DNA from: Liquorilactobacillus aquaticus DSM 21051
GTDB taxonomy: Bacteria > Bacillota > Bacilli > Lactobacillales > Lactobacillaceae
Direction: 5' to 3'
Length of the DNA stretch: 64,000 nt
NCBI RefSeq assembly: GCF_001436755.1
Contig: NZ_AYZD01000009.1
Coordinates: 1-64,000 of the forward strand
Below are positions 44,714-53,800 of the stretch, piece by piece; positions within the stretch are counted from its first letter, which is position 1; each line of letters starts with the position of its first letter. The notes beneath the pieces are model-generated. The model saw nothing but the letters and a program-made list of their open reading frames with translations. It searched no databases and had not been told where the DNA came from. The position numbers and the translations under genes were made by a program.

Positions 44714-45119
44714 AGTATTTCCCTTTATCCTTGCTTTTTGCCGCTTAAAGGATCCTAGAACATAGGTAAATAGGTAACATAATACTTTTTTGGTTATATT
44801 TTTAGGAGAGACAAAATTCACAACTTTGCCTGGGATTTAATAAAGTTAAAGATATAGTTGAGCTTAATATTTTTCAAATTTTTGACTTATAAAACACTTT
44901 TATCTGGAATCAATAAGGGAAATATTTTGAAGTGTCCTACAATCATTAGACTTACTTGTCTAACAATTGTAGGGCACTTCATTTATGGTCACTGTATTAA
45001 ATCCTTAATGATGCAAGAATTGAGCATCAATGATTTGTCAAAATAATTCAGTTAGTTATGCTTTACTCATTGAAAAATATTTGAGTGCTGCAGTATGATC
45101 AATATTTGGAGTCCTGTAT
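44714..45119. other. Intergenic gap (406 bp)
   Basis: Dominated by the large hairpin at 44929-44980. No gene was recognised and no clear asd terminator other than that hairpin. Confidence 0.3.
44929..44980. terminator. Large hairpin between asd and an MFS gene
   Basis: GAAGTGTCCTACAAT pairs with ATTGTAGGGCACTTC (one wobble) and TTAGAC with GTCTAA beyond a small internal loop. Only ATTT follows, so termination may be weak; a folded RNA or repeat element is an alternative. Confidence 0.55.
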
Positions 45120-46274
45120 ATGAAAAAAAATATTTCGCTTCTTTCAGCTAGTATGTTTGTTAATATGGGGATTGGACTAATTATGCCGATCACGACCTTA
45201 TATATTCATCAAGATCTAGCAAAAAGTCTTGTTACTTCTAGCTATGTTTTAATGGCTTTTTCTATTTTTATGGTGCTTGGTAATCTCTTAGGTGCTCAGC
45301 TCTTTGATCGTTGGAATCCAAAATTGACAAGCTTTTTAGGGGCAGGGATCGTACTGCCTTCATTGGCTTTACTTGTAGTCTTCCCTGTGTGGCCACTTTA
45401 CGTATTACTGATCATTTCTTATGGTTTTGGTCTAGGGATACTCAATTCAAGCATCAATGGGTATATAGCATACAAACAAAAAAAGGACAGCAATCTTTTC
45501 ACTAATGCTTATTGGTTAGCAAACCTCGGGATGGGCATCTCAACCTTTCTTTCTGGGATACTATTTTCAGTTAGTATTAAGATAGTGTTTCTAGGAGCCT
45601 TTCTGCTTTTTCTTCTAACTTTTTTCATCATTTGGTTATTTATTCCAAATATTAAAATTGTTCACCATCTAGCCCAAAATGAGCGTTATCGCATCCCAAT
45701 TAGAAAAAATAAAAAAAATTTTTTTTACTTAATGATACTTTGTTTAAGTCTGATAGTTATTTGGATTGGTTATGAACAATGGAACAGCAATATATCAGTT
45801 TATATGTTGTCAAAAAACAATTCAGTTCAGCAGTACAGTTTTCTCTTTACAATTTCAACAATTGAAATTGTAGTGATTCAGCCTATATTCAATCATTTTT
45901 TTAGAAATACTTTTGAAAACGAAAAGTTCAGAATGCTTTTAGGAATTTTGTTATTTGGTATTTCTTATCTGAGCATAGTTGGAGCAGGGTCATATTGGCG
46001 TTTTGTTTTTGGAATTACACTTTTATCAATCGGGGATATGCTGGCATTAACAACAACTCCTGCTCTTCTTAATAGATTCGCTACAGATTATAATCGCGCA
46101 TCTATTCAATCGGTTGGGGGGACCTCAGCTTCACTTGGTAGAGCAATCGGACCATTAATAGGCGGTGCTATGATAACCGCTACTGACTTCACGCTTACCT
46201 TTATTTTAATGTTCTCTTTACACTTTTTTGTAGCAATTTTGGGTACGTTTTTACAGAACCCTCAAAAACAGTAG
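45120..46274 (+). CDS. MFS transporter (DHA1-like)
   Basis: A 384-residue transporter with 12 helices. GLIMPITTLYIHQDLAKS, LGAQLFDRWNPK (motif A region) and a late GGTSASLGRAIGPLIGGAM (motif C-like) point to the drug:H+ antiporter group near MdtH. GGAGTCC is upstream. Substrate unknown. Confidence 0.85.
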   Translation: MKKNISLLSASMFVNMGIGLIMPITTLYIHQDLAKSLVTSSYVLMAFSIFMVLGNLLGAQLFDRWNPKLTSFLGAGIVLPSLALLVVFPVWPLYVLLIISYGFGLGILNSSINGYIAYKQKKDSNLFTNAYWLANLGMGISTFLSGILFSVSIKIVFLGAFLLFLLTFFIIWLFIPNIKIVHHLAQNERYRIPIRKNKKNFFYLMILCLSLIVIWIGYEQWNSNISVYMLSKNNSVQQYSFLFTISTIEIVVIQPIFNHFFRNTFENEKFRMLLGILLFGISYLSIVGAGSYWRFVFGITLLSIGDMLALTTTPALLNRFATDYNRASIQSVGGTSASLGRAIGPLIGGAMITATDFTLTFILMFSLHFFVAILGTFLQNPQKQ

Positions 46275-46726
46275 CTTAAAAATGCTGATGAAAAATTTCG
46301 AATAAGAATGTCAACAACAGATAGGTTTGTAACATGCTAAATAATAACCATTCTTTAAACGATCTAATGCCTAAAATTTTTATTAAGTCAAAGAATTGGA
46401 GTTTCTGTTTGCCAACCTTTTCTTAAATCAATACCTAAAGATTAGCTCTAGTAAAAGCAAAAGATTAATAATAGTGAATTATGCTTTTATTAAATCTATT
46501 TTTTCAGGCAATAGGATGTTACGTTCAACCATTAAAAAAACAGATTGTCATCTTTTTGGACGTAAGGGCAAGTATAGAATGTTTCGACCGTAAAGAAAAC
46601 AAATCAAATTATAAGTTACACTCAGAAAAAAAGATGGATAGCATTAGTAAGGGTTTACAATTATTTTTGTTATAATAGCGGTAATTAGAATAGTTTGACT
46701 AAGAATTTTAGAACGGAGGTAGTTGT
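46275..46726. other. Intergenic gap (452 bp)
   Basis: No gene recognised. An extended -10 (TGTTATAAT) at 46668-46676 is the likely promoter of the esterase gene. Confidence 0.35.
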
Positions 46727-47659
46727 ATGCAGGATGAGTCATTGTTAGCGCACCTCATGCATAATTGGCACGAAGTTGCAAAGAAAGATCAACAACGAAT
46801 ACTTAGACAGGCAAAACCGCTTGGGGCTCTCACCCAAACAGATTATTCTTATATTAGTAAAGCAGGCCCTCTGCAAAAGCTTAACCTATATTTTCCACGT
46901 AGTTTTGACACTGAAAAGCTGCCGACTATTATAGATATTCATGGCGGTGGTTGGATGTATGGTGACTGTCACTTAAACGACAATTATTGTCGTTTCTTAG
47001 CTTTTCAAGGATATGCTGTAATGGCAATGAGCTATCGTTTACTTCCACAGATCGGGCTCAGAGAAATGATACAGGATATTTTTGCAAGTCTGCACTGGTT
47101 AGAATCATTTGGTTCGCAAAAGGGACTTGACCTAACACGCGTTTTCTTAGTCGGGGATTCAGCAGGCGCTCACTTAGCGGGATTAACACTATGCATTCAA
47201 AAAAGCCTCCGCTTGCAGAACATTTATGGGGTAGAGGCACTTAAGTTCAACTTTGACGCACTAGCTATTATTTGCGGCGTAATGGAGCCCCGCAAACTTG
47301 CGCTGGGCAACGGCATTATGAGCCAAGCTGCAAATTTACAGCTTAAGTTAATGATTGGTAAAAATCCTGAAATAAGTAATGCTATCGACTTCTCACAAGT
47401 ATGTCGAAACATACATTTGCCACCTATTATGATTATTGGCGGAGAAGAAGATAGTTTCTGGTGGCAAACAAAGCTCCTCCTAGAGATACTTAAGCAAAAT
47501 AAATTCGAGTTTCATACTAAATTATGGCTGCACTCACAAGGTCCTCATTTGACTCATGTGTTTAATGTTAGTCATTGGGAATGGAGCGAGAGTCAAGAAA
47601 CCAATCTTGCAATGTTGGATTTTTTCCAAAAAAACTCTGTCAGTAAACAAAAAAATTGA
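46727..47659 (+). CDS. Alpha/beta hydrolase (hormone-sensitive lipase-type esterase)
   Basis: A 310-residue esterase. The oxyanion motif is HGGGWMYGD (about 75-83), the nucleophile is in GDSAGAHLAG, and Asp/His candidates are GGEEDSFWW and HVFNVSHW. This is the HSL family of carboxylesterases acting on short acyl esters. GGAGGT precedes the ATG. Confidence 0.88.
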   Translation: MQDESLLAHLMHNWHEVAKKDQQRILRQAKPLGALTQTDYSYISKAGPLQKLNLYFPRSFDTEKLPTIIDIHGGGWMYGDCHLNDNYCRFLAFQGYAVMAMSYRLLPQIGLREMIQDIFASLHWLESFGSQKGLDLTRVFLVGDSAGAHLAGLTLCIQKSLRLQNIYGVEALKFNFDALAIICGVMEPRKLALGNGIMSQAANLQLKLMIGKNPEISNAIDFSQVCRNIHLPPIMIIGGEEDSFWWQTKLLLEILKQNKFEFHTKLWLHSQGPHLTHVFNVSHWEWSESQETNLAMLDFFQKNSVSKQKN

Positions 47660-47748
47660 CTTGCGTAGTACAAACCATTGATTACGCCAAAAAATAAAAA
47701 AGAAGAAAAACAAATAAAATTTAACACTGTACTTGGGGATGAAAAATT

Positions 47749-48147
47749 TTGATTAATTATACTAATAAAAAAGAAATAACTGCTGCCGATTTAGCACAGG
47801 TTTTCAAGAATTCAGGTATTCATCGTCCTGTAGATGATTTGCCTCGCTTAAAACTAATGATCAAAAATGCGGATATTCTATGGACTGCATGGGACAATAA
47901 GAAGCTTGTGGGAATAGCCCGAGCAATAACAGATTATAGTTATGCTTGCTATCTGTCAGATTTAGCTGTTGATAAAACTTATCAACGACACGGGATAGGG
48001 CGTAGGTTAATTAAAAGTCTTCATTCACAAATCGGACCTGACGTTTCCTTGCTTCTTCTATCTGCACCCTCGGCATTAGAGTATTACCCAAAGGTAAATT
48101 TTGAAAAGATCGATAATGCCTTTTTAAAAAGAAGAAGACCCTTTTAA
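47749..48147 (+). CDS. GNAT family N-acetyltransferase
   Basis: A 132-residue short GNAT. LSDLAVDKTYQRHGIGRRLIKSLHSQI is a textbook acetyl-CoA motif, followed by LLSAPSALEYYPKVNFEK. TTG 47749 with GGGGATG upstream. It resembles YhbS/ElaA-like small acetyltransferases; substrate unknown. Confidence 0.88.
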   Translation: MINYTNKKEITAADLAQVFKNSGIHRPVDDLPRLKLMIKNADILWTAWDNKKLVGIARAITDYSYACYLSDLAVDKTYQRHGIGRRLIKSLHSQIGPDVSLLLLSAPSALEYYPKVNFEKIDNAFLKRRRPF

Positions 48148-48313
48148 AAACAATGTTACTTATTATAAAAATCAGATAATTACCAAATGTAAAGGTTAGA
48201 ACAACCAATTATTGTATCATTTTGTTGTCAGCAATAGAGAAGGTCTTCTAAACGATTGTCAGATTGACATTACCGGTCACGAAAATAATCTAGCCCTATC
48301 AGAGGTGTAGAAA

Positions 48314-49231
48314 ATGTTGATATGTATTTTAGTTGCATTAATCGTTGTTTTTTGTATTATTATTGTTTGCCAGTATCATAATGACATAAAGGCGGCTTAT
48401 AAACGACTGGGATCCTATAATATAAAAACTATAGCAACAAAATTTGGAACAATGTCTTATGTTGACGAAGGAAAAGGTGAGGTAATTCTTATTTCGCACG
48501 GCATTTTTGGAGGATATGATCAAGGTTCTACCAGCTTGAGTCAAATAGTAGGAGAACGATACAGGAAAATATCTATTTCACGTTTTGGTTACCCTGGATC
48601 AAAACTGCCAAATAATCCGACTCCAGGAAATCAAGCAGAAGTGTTTATTGAATTGCTTGATGAATTGGGCATCAACCAGGCATACATACTTACAACCTCT
48701 GCTGGTGGTGCTGCCGGATTTCAGTTTGCATTGGCATATCCAGACAGGTTAAAAGGATTGATTCTTTTATCATCCGGTGTACCAGATAAAAAAAGGAACA
48801 AAGATGAAATAAAAGCACTTGGAGCGACGGGACCACCAAAATTACTAATCAATGACTTTTTTATGTGGTTTTCTACAAAATATTTTGGCTTTATATTCAA
48901 TTCTATGATGGGATCCGATGTGAGCAATGGTGCTTTGCTTGAAACTATGCTCCCTGTAAAGCCTCGAAGACAGGGGATCTTAGCCGATACTAAGATTACA
49001 AATATTGACATGACGCTGCATTACGAAAAATATACGATTGAGGGGTTGAAAACTCCTATACTGGTAATTCATGCGAAAGACGATCCGCTGGCAAAATATG
49101 AAAACGTAGAAAAATTACTCACGCGTGTTGACACCGAGACTGCTGTTTTTGAAACAGGGGGGCACACTATTGAGGGACACGCTGATCAAGTAAAAAAGGC
49201 AATTATAAGATTTATAGAAAAAGAAAAATAA
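48314..49231 (+). CDS. Membrane-anchored alpha/beta hydrolase
   Basis: A 305-residue hydrolase. A single N-terminal hydrophobic helix (about 1-20) anchors it; then come HGIFGGYDQG (oxyanion), nucleophile Ser in TTSAGGAAGFQ, Asp in IHAKDDPLA and His in GGHTIEGH. It is similar to exported or membrane esterase/lipase-like proteins of Firmicutes. AGAGGTG precedes the ATG. Substrate unknown. Confidence 0.86.
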   Translation: MLICILVALIVVFCIIIVCQYHNDIKAAYKRLGSYNIKTIATKFGTMSYVDEGKGEVILISHGIFGGYDQGSTSLSQIVGERYRKISISRFGYPGSKLPNNPTPGNQAEVFIELLDELGINQAYILTTSAGGAAGFQFALAYPDRLKGLILLSSGVPDKKRNKDEIKALGATGPPKLLINDFFMWFSTKYFGFIFNSMMGSDVSNGALLETMLPVKPRRQGILADTKITNIDMTLHYEKYTIEGLKTPILVIHAKDDPLAKYENVEKLLTRVDTETAVFETGGHTIEGHADQVKKAIIRFIEKEK

Positions 49232-49736
49232 TTTATGGTGACCAATTCAAAATATTATCCTAAGTATTTGTTATAGATTAATGTTTGCCTTATTTCGAAA
49301 AACACTGGTTAAAAGTATGGCTACATTAATTGTGGTTTATCAACTGCTGAGTTTACGCATCATAAGATAATATTTTGTTTGTTTAATGAACAATTACAAT
49401 TCTGGTATATTTATTTGTAAAAAATGGTATCTCTTGAAATAAGAGATGAGTTATTATATGTTGCGGGAAAGTACTCTTTTGAACTTGTCTTTACACGAAA
49501 TGAGCAAGTAGGTTATTAAATTTTAGACGCAACTTATTAAAACCTGCCATTTAAAATTTGAATTTCATTCTGTATGTTGAGTTAGTAAAATATACAAAAA
49601 GCCGAACTCAAAATGAGGCGGCTTTTTTAAGGCATTTCTAGTAAGACAATATTGGTGTGAATATCTTCTGTAAGTTCTGGTCAAAAAACACAGCGCACGG
49701 AAACCAGTCATCATGAGTAAAACTAAAAAGATAGTT
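49232..49736. other. Intergenic gap (505 bp)
   Basis: Carries the bidirectional terminator at 49596-49630. No gene is visible on either strand. Confidence 0.3.
49596..49630. terminator. Bidirectional terminator
   Basis: AAAAAGCCG and CTC pair with GAG and CGGCTTTTTT around a 4-nt loop with one unpaired pair; it most plausibly ends the minus-strand lipoprotein gene. Confidence 0.75.
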
Positions 49737-50705
49737 TTAATTGCTTTCACTTTTTGAAATTAGTTTATCATTGGTAAAATAAAAGCTGTAGTTTTTATTT
49801 GTAGTTCTATTTCGGTAAACCAATGTCGTATAAGAGCTACTGCCGCTACTAGTCACAGTTACTCTAGTTGGTTCGCCTAATACGGTGATCACAACATCGT
49901 AATCAGTTCCGTTTTCAAGGGAGTCAAAAGTGGCGCTTGAAATATTTTTCCCAGCAGTTCCATATCTACTAAGGCTTTTTGTCCTAATCTGTTCTCCGAT
50001 CGTATAAACAGATATATATGCCGTTTTATTCTGCGAAAGATACCACAAATATGAACCCCGTTCTGTACCGGAGGTCTGAGTCTTTTGCGTTCTATCTGGT
50101 CTGCCAAGTTGTTTCTTTAATTCGGCAATGGTCGTAGCGTTCGCATCAAGACTTGAGGAAGCGATTTTAATTTTATTAAAGTCATTAATTGAATAGGGCT
50201 TGCGTGTTAATTCTTTTTGCGTGAATTTTTGAAATTTATTATCAGTTATTTTGACGAACTTATTTCTTTTCAGAAGCGTTTCACTTCTTTTCAAACTAAT
50301 ATTATTACTTTTTGTACTGGAAGAATAACGCATGCCTGGAAGATTTCTAATCTTTTCAATATCGACTTTACTATAGTCTATCGTTAATTCTTCTTGAGCA
50401 TATGTTTTTTTGTAAGTGATTTTTTCGGTTAGACCATCAATTCCTTGGAAACGTTTTGAAAATGGAACAAGTATTTGCTGGGCGCTTTCTTTGTCAGTAA
50501 CGCCTAATGCAGAGTAAAGGACTATACTTCGAGTTTCCTGTCGCGTAACTTTGTCTCTTCGCGCATAATATGTCAATCGAGTATCTGTTCCGTTGCCAAA
50601 ACGCTGGTAGTGTACCTGTTTCTCTGGTAAAAGACTGCATGCTGCTAATATAAAGATAAAGGCAAAAATTGATAAAATACTCCCCCAAAAATGATAGCGT
50701 TTCAT
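49737..50705 (-). CDS. Lipoprotein with DUF1307 and two SmpA-like repeats
   Basis: A 322-residue lipoprotein. The signal peptide ends in ILAAC (Cys about 23). Residues about 30-145 resemble DUF1307 / YehR lipoproteins (TRLTYYARRDKVTRQ, ALGVTDKESAQQI). Two later segments, INDFNKIKI with IAELKKQLGRPDRT and ATFDSLENG with VVITVLGEPTRVT, repeat the helix-plus-GxP pattern of DUF3862/SmpA-like modules. The combination of these modules in one protein is uncommon to my knowledge. It has its own terminators on both sides. Function unknown, probably envelope related. Confidence 0.75.
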   Translation of the reverse strand: MKRYHFWGSILSIFAFIFILAACSLLPEKQVHYQRFGNGTDTRLTYYARRDKVTRQETRSIVLYSALGVTDKESAQQILVPFSKRFQGIDGLTEKITYKKTYAQEELTIDYSKVDIEKIRNLPGMRYSSSTKSNNISLKRSETLLKRNKFVKITDNKFQKFTQKELTRKPYSINDFNKIKIASSSLDANATTIAELKKQLGRPDRTQKTQTSGTERGSYLWYLSQNKTAYISVYTIGEQIRTKSLSRYGTAGKNISSATFDSLENGTDYDVVITVLGEPTRVTVTSSGSSSYTTLVYRNRTTNKNYSFYFTNDKLISKSESN

Positions 50706-51056
50706 TTTAATTCCCCCTTTAACTAACTTACGGCCTTAAGTTACACCCCTACATCTCCATTCTACTTGGTAAGAAAAGCTTTTGGAAGTTAATAACCTAC
50801 TCACTACTTATCAGATTATAAAACACTTACTTTATCTAAATGTAAGCCGTGTTGTAAAAGATAGAAACACTATGAATACCTCGGTAAAAAAGTGAACAAA
50901 CGAACATCAGACAAAAAAGCGTCTCATAAAGAGGCGCTTTTTTATTTTAGAGAAAATGATAATCAACTTTAGTCTGCGTAAAACCGACTGTCTTACTCTT
51001 TACAAACTTTATATTTTTTTATAGGTAGATCATTACCCTATAGAGTAGAATTCTCA
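50706..51056. other. Intergenic gap (351 bp)
   Basis: Holds the terminator at 50913-50945, which ends the TetR/ABC operon on the minus strand, and the unplaced lipoprotein promoter. Confidence 0.3.
50913..50945. terminator. Terminator of the TetR/ABC operon
   Basis: AAAAAGCGTCTC pairs with GAGGCGCTTTTTT around ATAAA with one wobble; runs of A and T allow both directions. Confidence 0.85.
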
Positions 51057-51698
51057 TTACTTCCAACCAGTCAAAATTGCTTTAAGTCCCATTAAAAACT
51101 GTTGCTCACTAGTATATTGTTCAGTCTGCAGTGCCTGTAGTAGTTCACTTAGAGGGCCTGAATTATCTTGTAACTCTTTCATTACTTCTGAATCAATTTT
51201 CCCACCATCTGCTGGTTCAATCGCCTCGGCCCACACAAAACCTAAAGTGTACACGGTCAAAGAATTGATTAGAAAAACTGTTGTTGGTTGAATATTCAGC
51301 CCCTTTTCCTTCAACTTGGTCAAAGTTTCTTCCACTAACGTAAATTCTGATCTAGTAACTATTGGGTGGGTTGAGATCAGAGGTAAGACATGTGGATGCT
51401 TTAATAAAGTTTGTCGTAATTGAGACATTAGATCAGTTACATATTCTTGCCAACTACTATTGGTGCTCTTACATGTTTTTAGAATTAGGGCATTTCGCCA
51501 GATCAACTCAACTAGTCCATCAAAAAGTGCTCCTTGATTTGGAAAATAGCGATAGACTGCCATTGGCGAAACATTCATTTCTTGCCCCAATTTTCGCATT
51601 GTAAATTTCTGAAGACCTGCTTGATCAAGCAGATTAAGTGCAGTCTGTAAAATATAAGTTCGACTCAAAGTTTCCTTTGTTGGTTTAACGGGTTTCAT
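51057..51698 (-). CDS. TetR family regulator of an ABC exporter operon
   Basis: A 213-residue regulator. The helix-turn-helix is LLDQAGLQKFTMRKLGQEMNVSPMAVYRYFPNQGAL, typical of the tetracycline-repressor subgroup, and the C-terminal domain fits TetR_C. It is the third gene of the operon after the ABC ATPase and permease, starting 1 bp after the permease stop. By position it probably represses its own operon and senses a transported compound. Confidence 0.88.
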   Translation of the reverse strand: MKPVKPTKETLSRTYILQTALNLLDQAGLQKFTMRKLGQEMNVSPMAVYRYFPNQGALFDGLVELIWRNALILKTCKSTNSSWQEYVTDLMSQLRQTLLKHPHVLPLISTHPIVTRSEFTLVEETLTKLKEKGLNIQPTTVFLINSLTVYTLGFVWAEAIEPADGGKIDSEVMKELQDNSGPLSELLQALQTEQYTSEQQFLMGLKAILTGWK

Positions 51699-51699
51699 G

Positions 51700-52473
51700 C
51701 TAAATATTTCCTTCTTTCAAGGGTCGATGATAAAAACCAATCAAAGATATTATACAAAAAGTTGCTGTGATACTCCATAGAGGAACTAAACAATGATTGA
51801 TAGTACTGAAATTACCGCTATTAAGACTGATTTTTTTCATGGCTGAAAGTGCCCAATATGCGGGATCAATTCTGGCCAAAACTTTTGCCCAATGAGGAAA
51901 TGTGCTAACTGGTGATAAGCTGCCACCTAACCCAGCCATTAAAATTCCTAGAAGATTAGACAACGATAACGCTATAGATGCAGATTTAGTCCAACTAACT
52001 AATAAGATACCAAAAAAGGTTAGTGTTGCAGCAAAAGACATAACGACAATGATAAAAGCCAGCCAACTGCCATTGATACGAAACTTAAATAATAGGGTAC
52101 TAAGCAAAAGTACAGCGGCAAGCTGTAGCACTTGAATTAAATAGGCTACGAATACTTTTCCAGTAATTATTTCAGTCATAGAAGTTGCTGAAATTTGCTG
52201 GCGATTCCAAGTGTTCCAATTAGCTTCGTCAAAAAACATTTGAATAATTAATTGAATCGAAAAAAAAGAAAACAAAATTGCTAGTCCTGGAATGACTTGT
52301 TCAGCTCCATTAGCATGTGAATATCCTTCTGAAATTAATTGTGTTTTGGCTGTCGGTAACATGAAGGGTGCCATAATCAAGGGAACTAAGATCATAATAA
52401 ACTGTACAGTGGGGTTAGCTAATTGCAGACGACTATTTAATTTAACGACCGCAAAAATTTGTTTAATCTTCAT
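51700..52473 (-). CDS. ABC-2 type permease
   Basis: A 257-residue membrane protein with six helices of the ABC-2 class. It overlaps the 3' end of the ATPase gene by 11 bp and lacks its own ATPase. The FFDEANWNTWNRQQISATSMTEI block follows the second helix. Together with the ATPase it forms a drug or lipid exporter; substrate unknown. Confidence 0.86.
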   Translation of the reverse strand: MKIKQIFAVVKLNSRLQLANPTVQFIMILVPLIMAPFMLPTAKTQLISEGYSHANGAEQVIPGLAILFSFFSIQLIIQMFFDEANWNTWNRQQISATSMTEIITGKVFVAYLIQVLQLAAVLLLSTLLFKFRINGSWLAFIIVVMSFAATLTFFGILLVSWTKSASIALSLSNLLGILMAGLGGSLSPVSTFPHWAKVLARIDPAYWALSAMKKISLNSGNFSTINHCLVPLWSITATFCIISLIGFYHRPLKEGNI

Positions 52474-53383
52474 CGGTAATCCTCTTCTCCAATAACCTAT
52501 GGTAGGCTGATTCTAAATTGGCTTTCAAAAACTTGATATTAGTTAATTGGTACTTATGGATTTCCGGATTGCCAAGGGTTTCTTGTAATAATTCAACGTA
52601 ACTATTGTTTTTTAAACCTATTGATTTTAAATGGCCGTTTTCTTCTTTCCAGCCTTTTAAATCAGGCAATTGACCCTCAAAGTAAAGCTCTAATGAAGGC
52701 TGGGCGTATTGTTGAAGAATTTCTTCTAAACTTCCAGTAGTCTGAAGTATCCCATGATTTAAAAAAACAATTTTTGCTTCAAGATCCTCCATTTCTTGCA
52801 GATAATGTGTTGTATAAATAACGGTAATTCCTTGACTACTCAATTCTTTGACAGCCCGAATAATTTGATTACGAGAATCTACATCTGCACCAACAGTTGG
52901 TTCATCCAAAAAAATGATTTTTGCCTGATTCATTAGAGCAATAGCGGAATGTAGACGCCTTTTTTGACCATCACTCAAATTTTCTGCTTTCTGGTTTTCA
53001 ATTTTTTTCAGATCAAAAACTGCTATCACTTGAACATACTTTTCCTTAATTTGCCTTTTCGACAGACCACTGAAAGCACCAAAACTTTGCAAATTTTGCT
53101 TGACTGTTAACTGCGGGTAAATGCCTAATTCTTGTGGAGCAATACCCAAATACTTTCTTAGCTGATGCTTATTCTTAGAGAATAATCTGTTTAATAACCA
53201 GATTTCACCAGAATCAGGAATCACTAAACCCGTCATAATTTTAATCAACGTTGACTTTCCAGCACCATTGGGGCCGAGTAATCCAATAATTTCACCTTGT
53301 TTTATTTCTAAATCTATTCCTTTTAAAATAGGCCGTTCATCAAATTGTTTGTGAACTTGTCTAAGCTTAATAGCTAGTGGCAT
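52463..53383 (-). CDS. ABC transporter ATPase (drug exporter type)
   Basis: A 306-residue ATPase. Walker A GPNGAGKST, Q-loop IAPQE, signature LSDGQKRRL, Walker B IIFLDEPTVGAD and switch TTHY are intact; about 90 C-terminal residues form the extra domain of DrrA/CcmA-type exporters. ATG 53383 was chosen because GGAGG lies 8 bp upstream; the ATG at 53398 immediately precedes this site. It is first in the operon, after a palindromic operator. Confidence 0.92.
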   Translation of the reverse strand: MPLAIKLRQVHKQFDERPILKGIDLEIKQGEIIGLLGPNGAGKSTLIKIMTGLVIPDSGEIWLLNRLFSKNKHQLRKYLGIAPQELGIYPQLTVKQNLQSFGAFSGLSKRQIKEKYVQVIAVFDLKKIENQKAENLSDGQKRRLHSAIALMNQAKIIFLDEPTVGADVDSRNQIIRAVKELSSQGITVIYTTHYLQEMEDLEAKIVFLNHGILQTTGSLEEILQQYAQPSLELYFEGQLPDLKGWKEENGHLKSIGLKNNSYVELLQETLGNPEIHKYQLTNIKFLKANLESAYHRLLEKRITDED

Positions 53384-53400
53384 AATCTTTTCCTCCATTC

Positions 53401-53435
53401 AGTTTACAACGCACTCTACGTTTACGCTGTAAACT
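53401..53435 (-). promoter_or_regulatory. Operator of the TetR/ABC operon
   Basis: AGTTTACAACG (53401-53411) and CGCTGTAAACT (53425-53435) form an 11-bp inverted repeat with one mismatch and a 13-bp spacer, directly upstream of the operon. A weak promoter TTGAAT-N17-TACAGC on the minus strand overlaps it. It is the likely binding site of the operon's TetR protein. Confidence 0.72.
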
Positions 53436-53631
53436 AAATATAAAAAACATTCAAGTATTAAAATAATTAGGTTCAGCTGTTAAAAATATGAGTGAAAAAT
53501 CAAACGAGTAATTTCAAATGAAAGGATATCAGACCATGCCTAAAGCTTTGCTTGAGAACAATTATATAATTTATAGCTTTTCTGTACATTTAAAATTTAG
53601 GAAAATGTGATGCATATTTAATCAGTCAGAT

Positions 53632-53690
53632 AAAAAAAAGATAAACTGGAAAAATATTGTTATAATCACAATATTTCAGTTTATCTTTTT
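53632..53690. terminator. Long hairpin terminator downstream of the CadD-like gene
   Basis: AAAAAGATAAACTG then AAATATTGT pair with ACAATATTT and CAGTTTATCTTTTT, with one extra base on one side and a 7-nt loop. T runs occur on both strands. Confidence 0.82.
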
Positions 53691-53745
53691 AATTTGAACG
53701 GTTTTATATATACTCTAGAAGATTTATAACGTTCAGGCGAATTTC

Positions 53746-53780
53746 TAATACAAAAGTAGCGAAAAAAAGCAAATTCTTTT
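53746..53780. repeat. Copy 2 of the ~35-bp repeat
   Basis: TAGCGAAAAAAAGCA with TAATACAAAA before and AATTCTTTT after repeats the element at 235-270, in the same orientation and also outside genes. Confidence 0.45.
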
Positions 53781-53800
53781 GCTTAAGATTGTCCTGCTCA

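Larger units (their letters stand above)
53436..53800. other. Intergenic gap (365 bp)
   Basis: Contains the long hairpin at 53632-53690 and the second copy of the 35-bp repeat. No gene is visible. Confidence 0.3.

Noticed and set aside
44858-45046. 62-codon frame between asd and the MFS gene
   Set aside because: It runs through the large hairpin, lacks a ribosome site and has no recognisable text.
46396-46675. Overlapping 64-65-codon frames in the gap before the esterase gene
   Set aside because: No ribosome site, no family resemblance and low-complexity composition; considered chance.
49565-49750. 61-codon minus-strand frame downstream of the lipoprotein gene
   Set aside because: It contains the terminator hairpin and has no supporting features.
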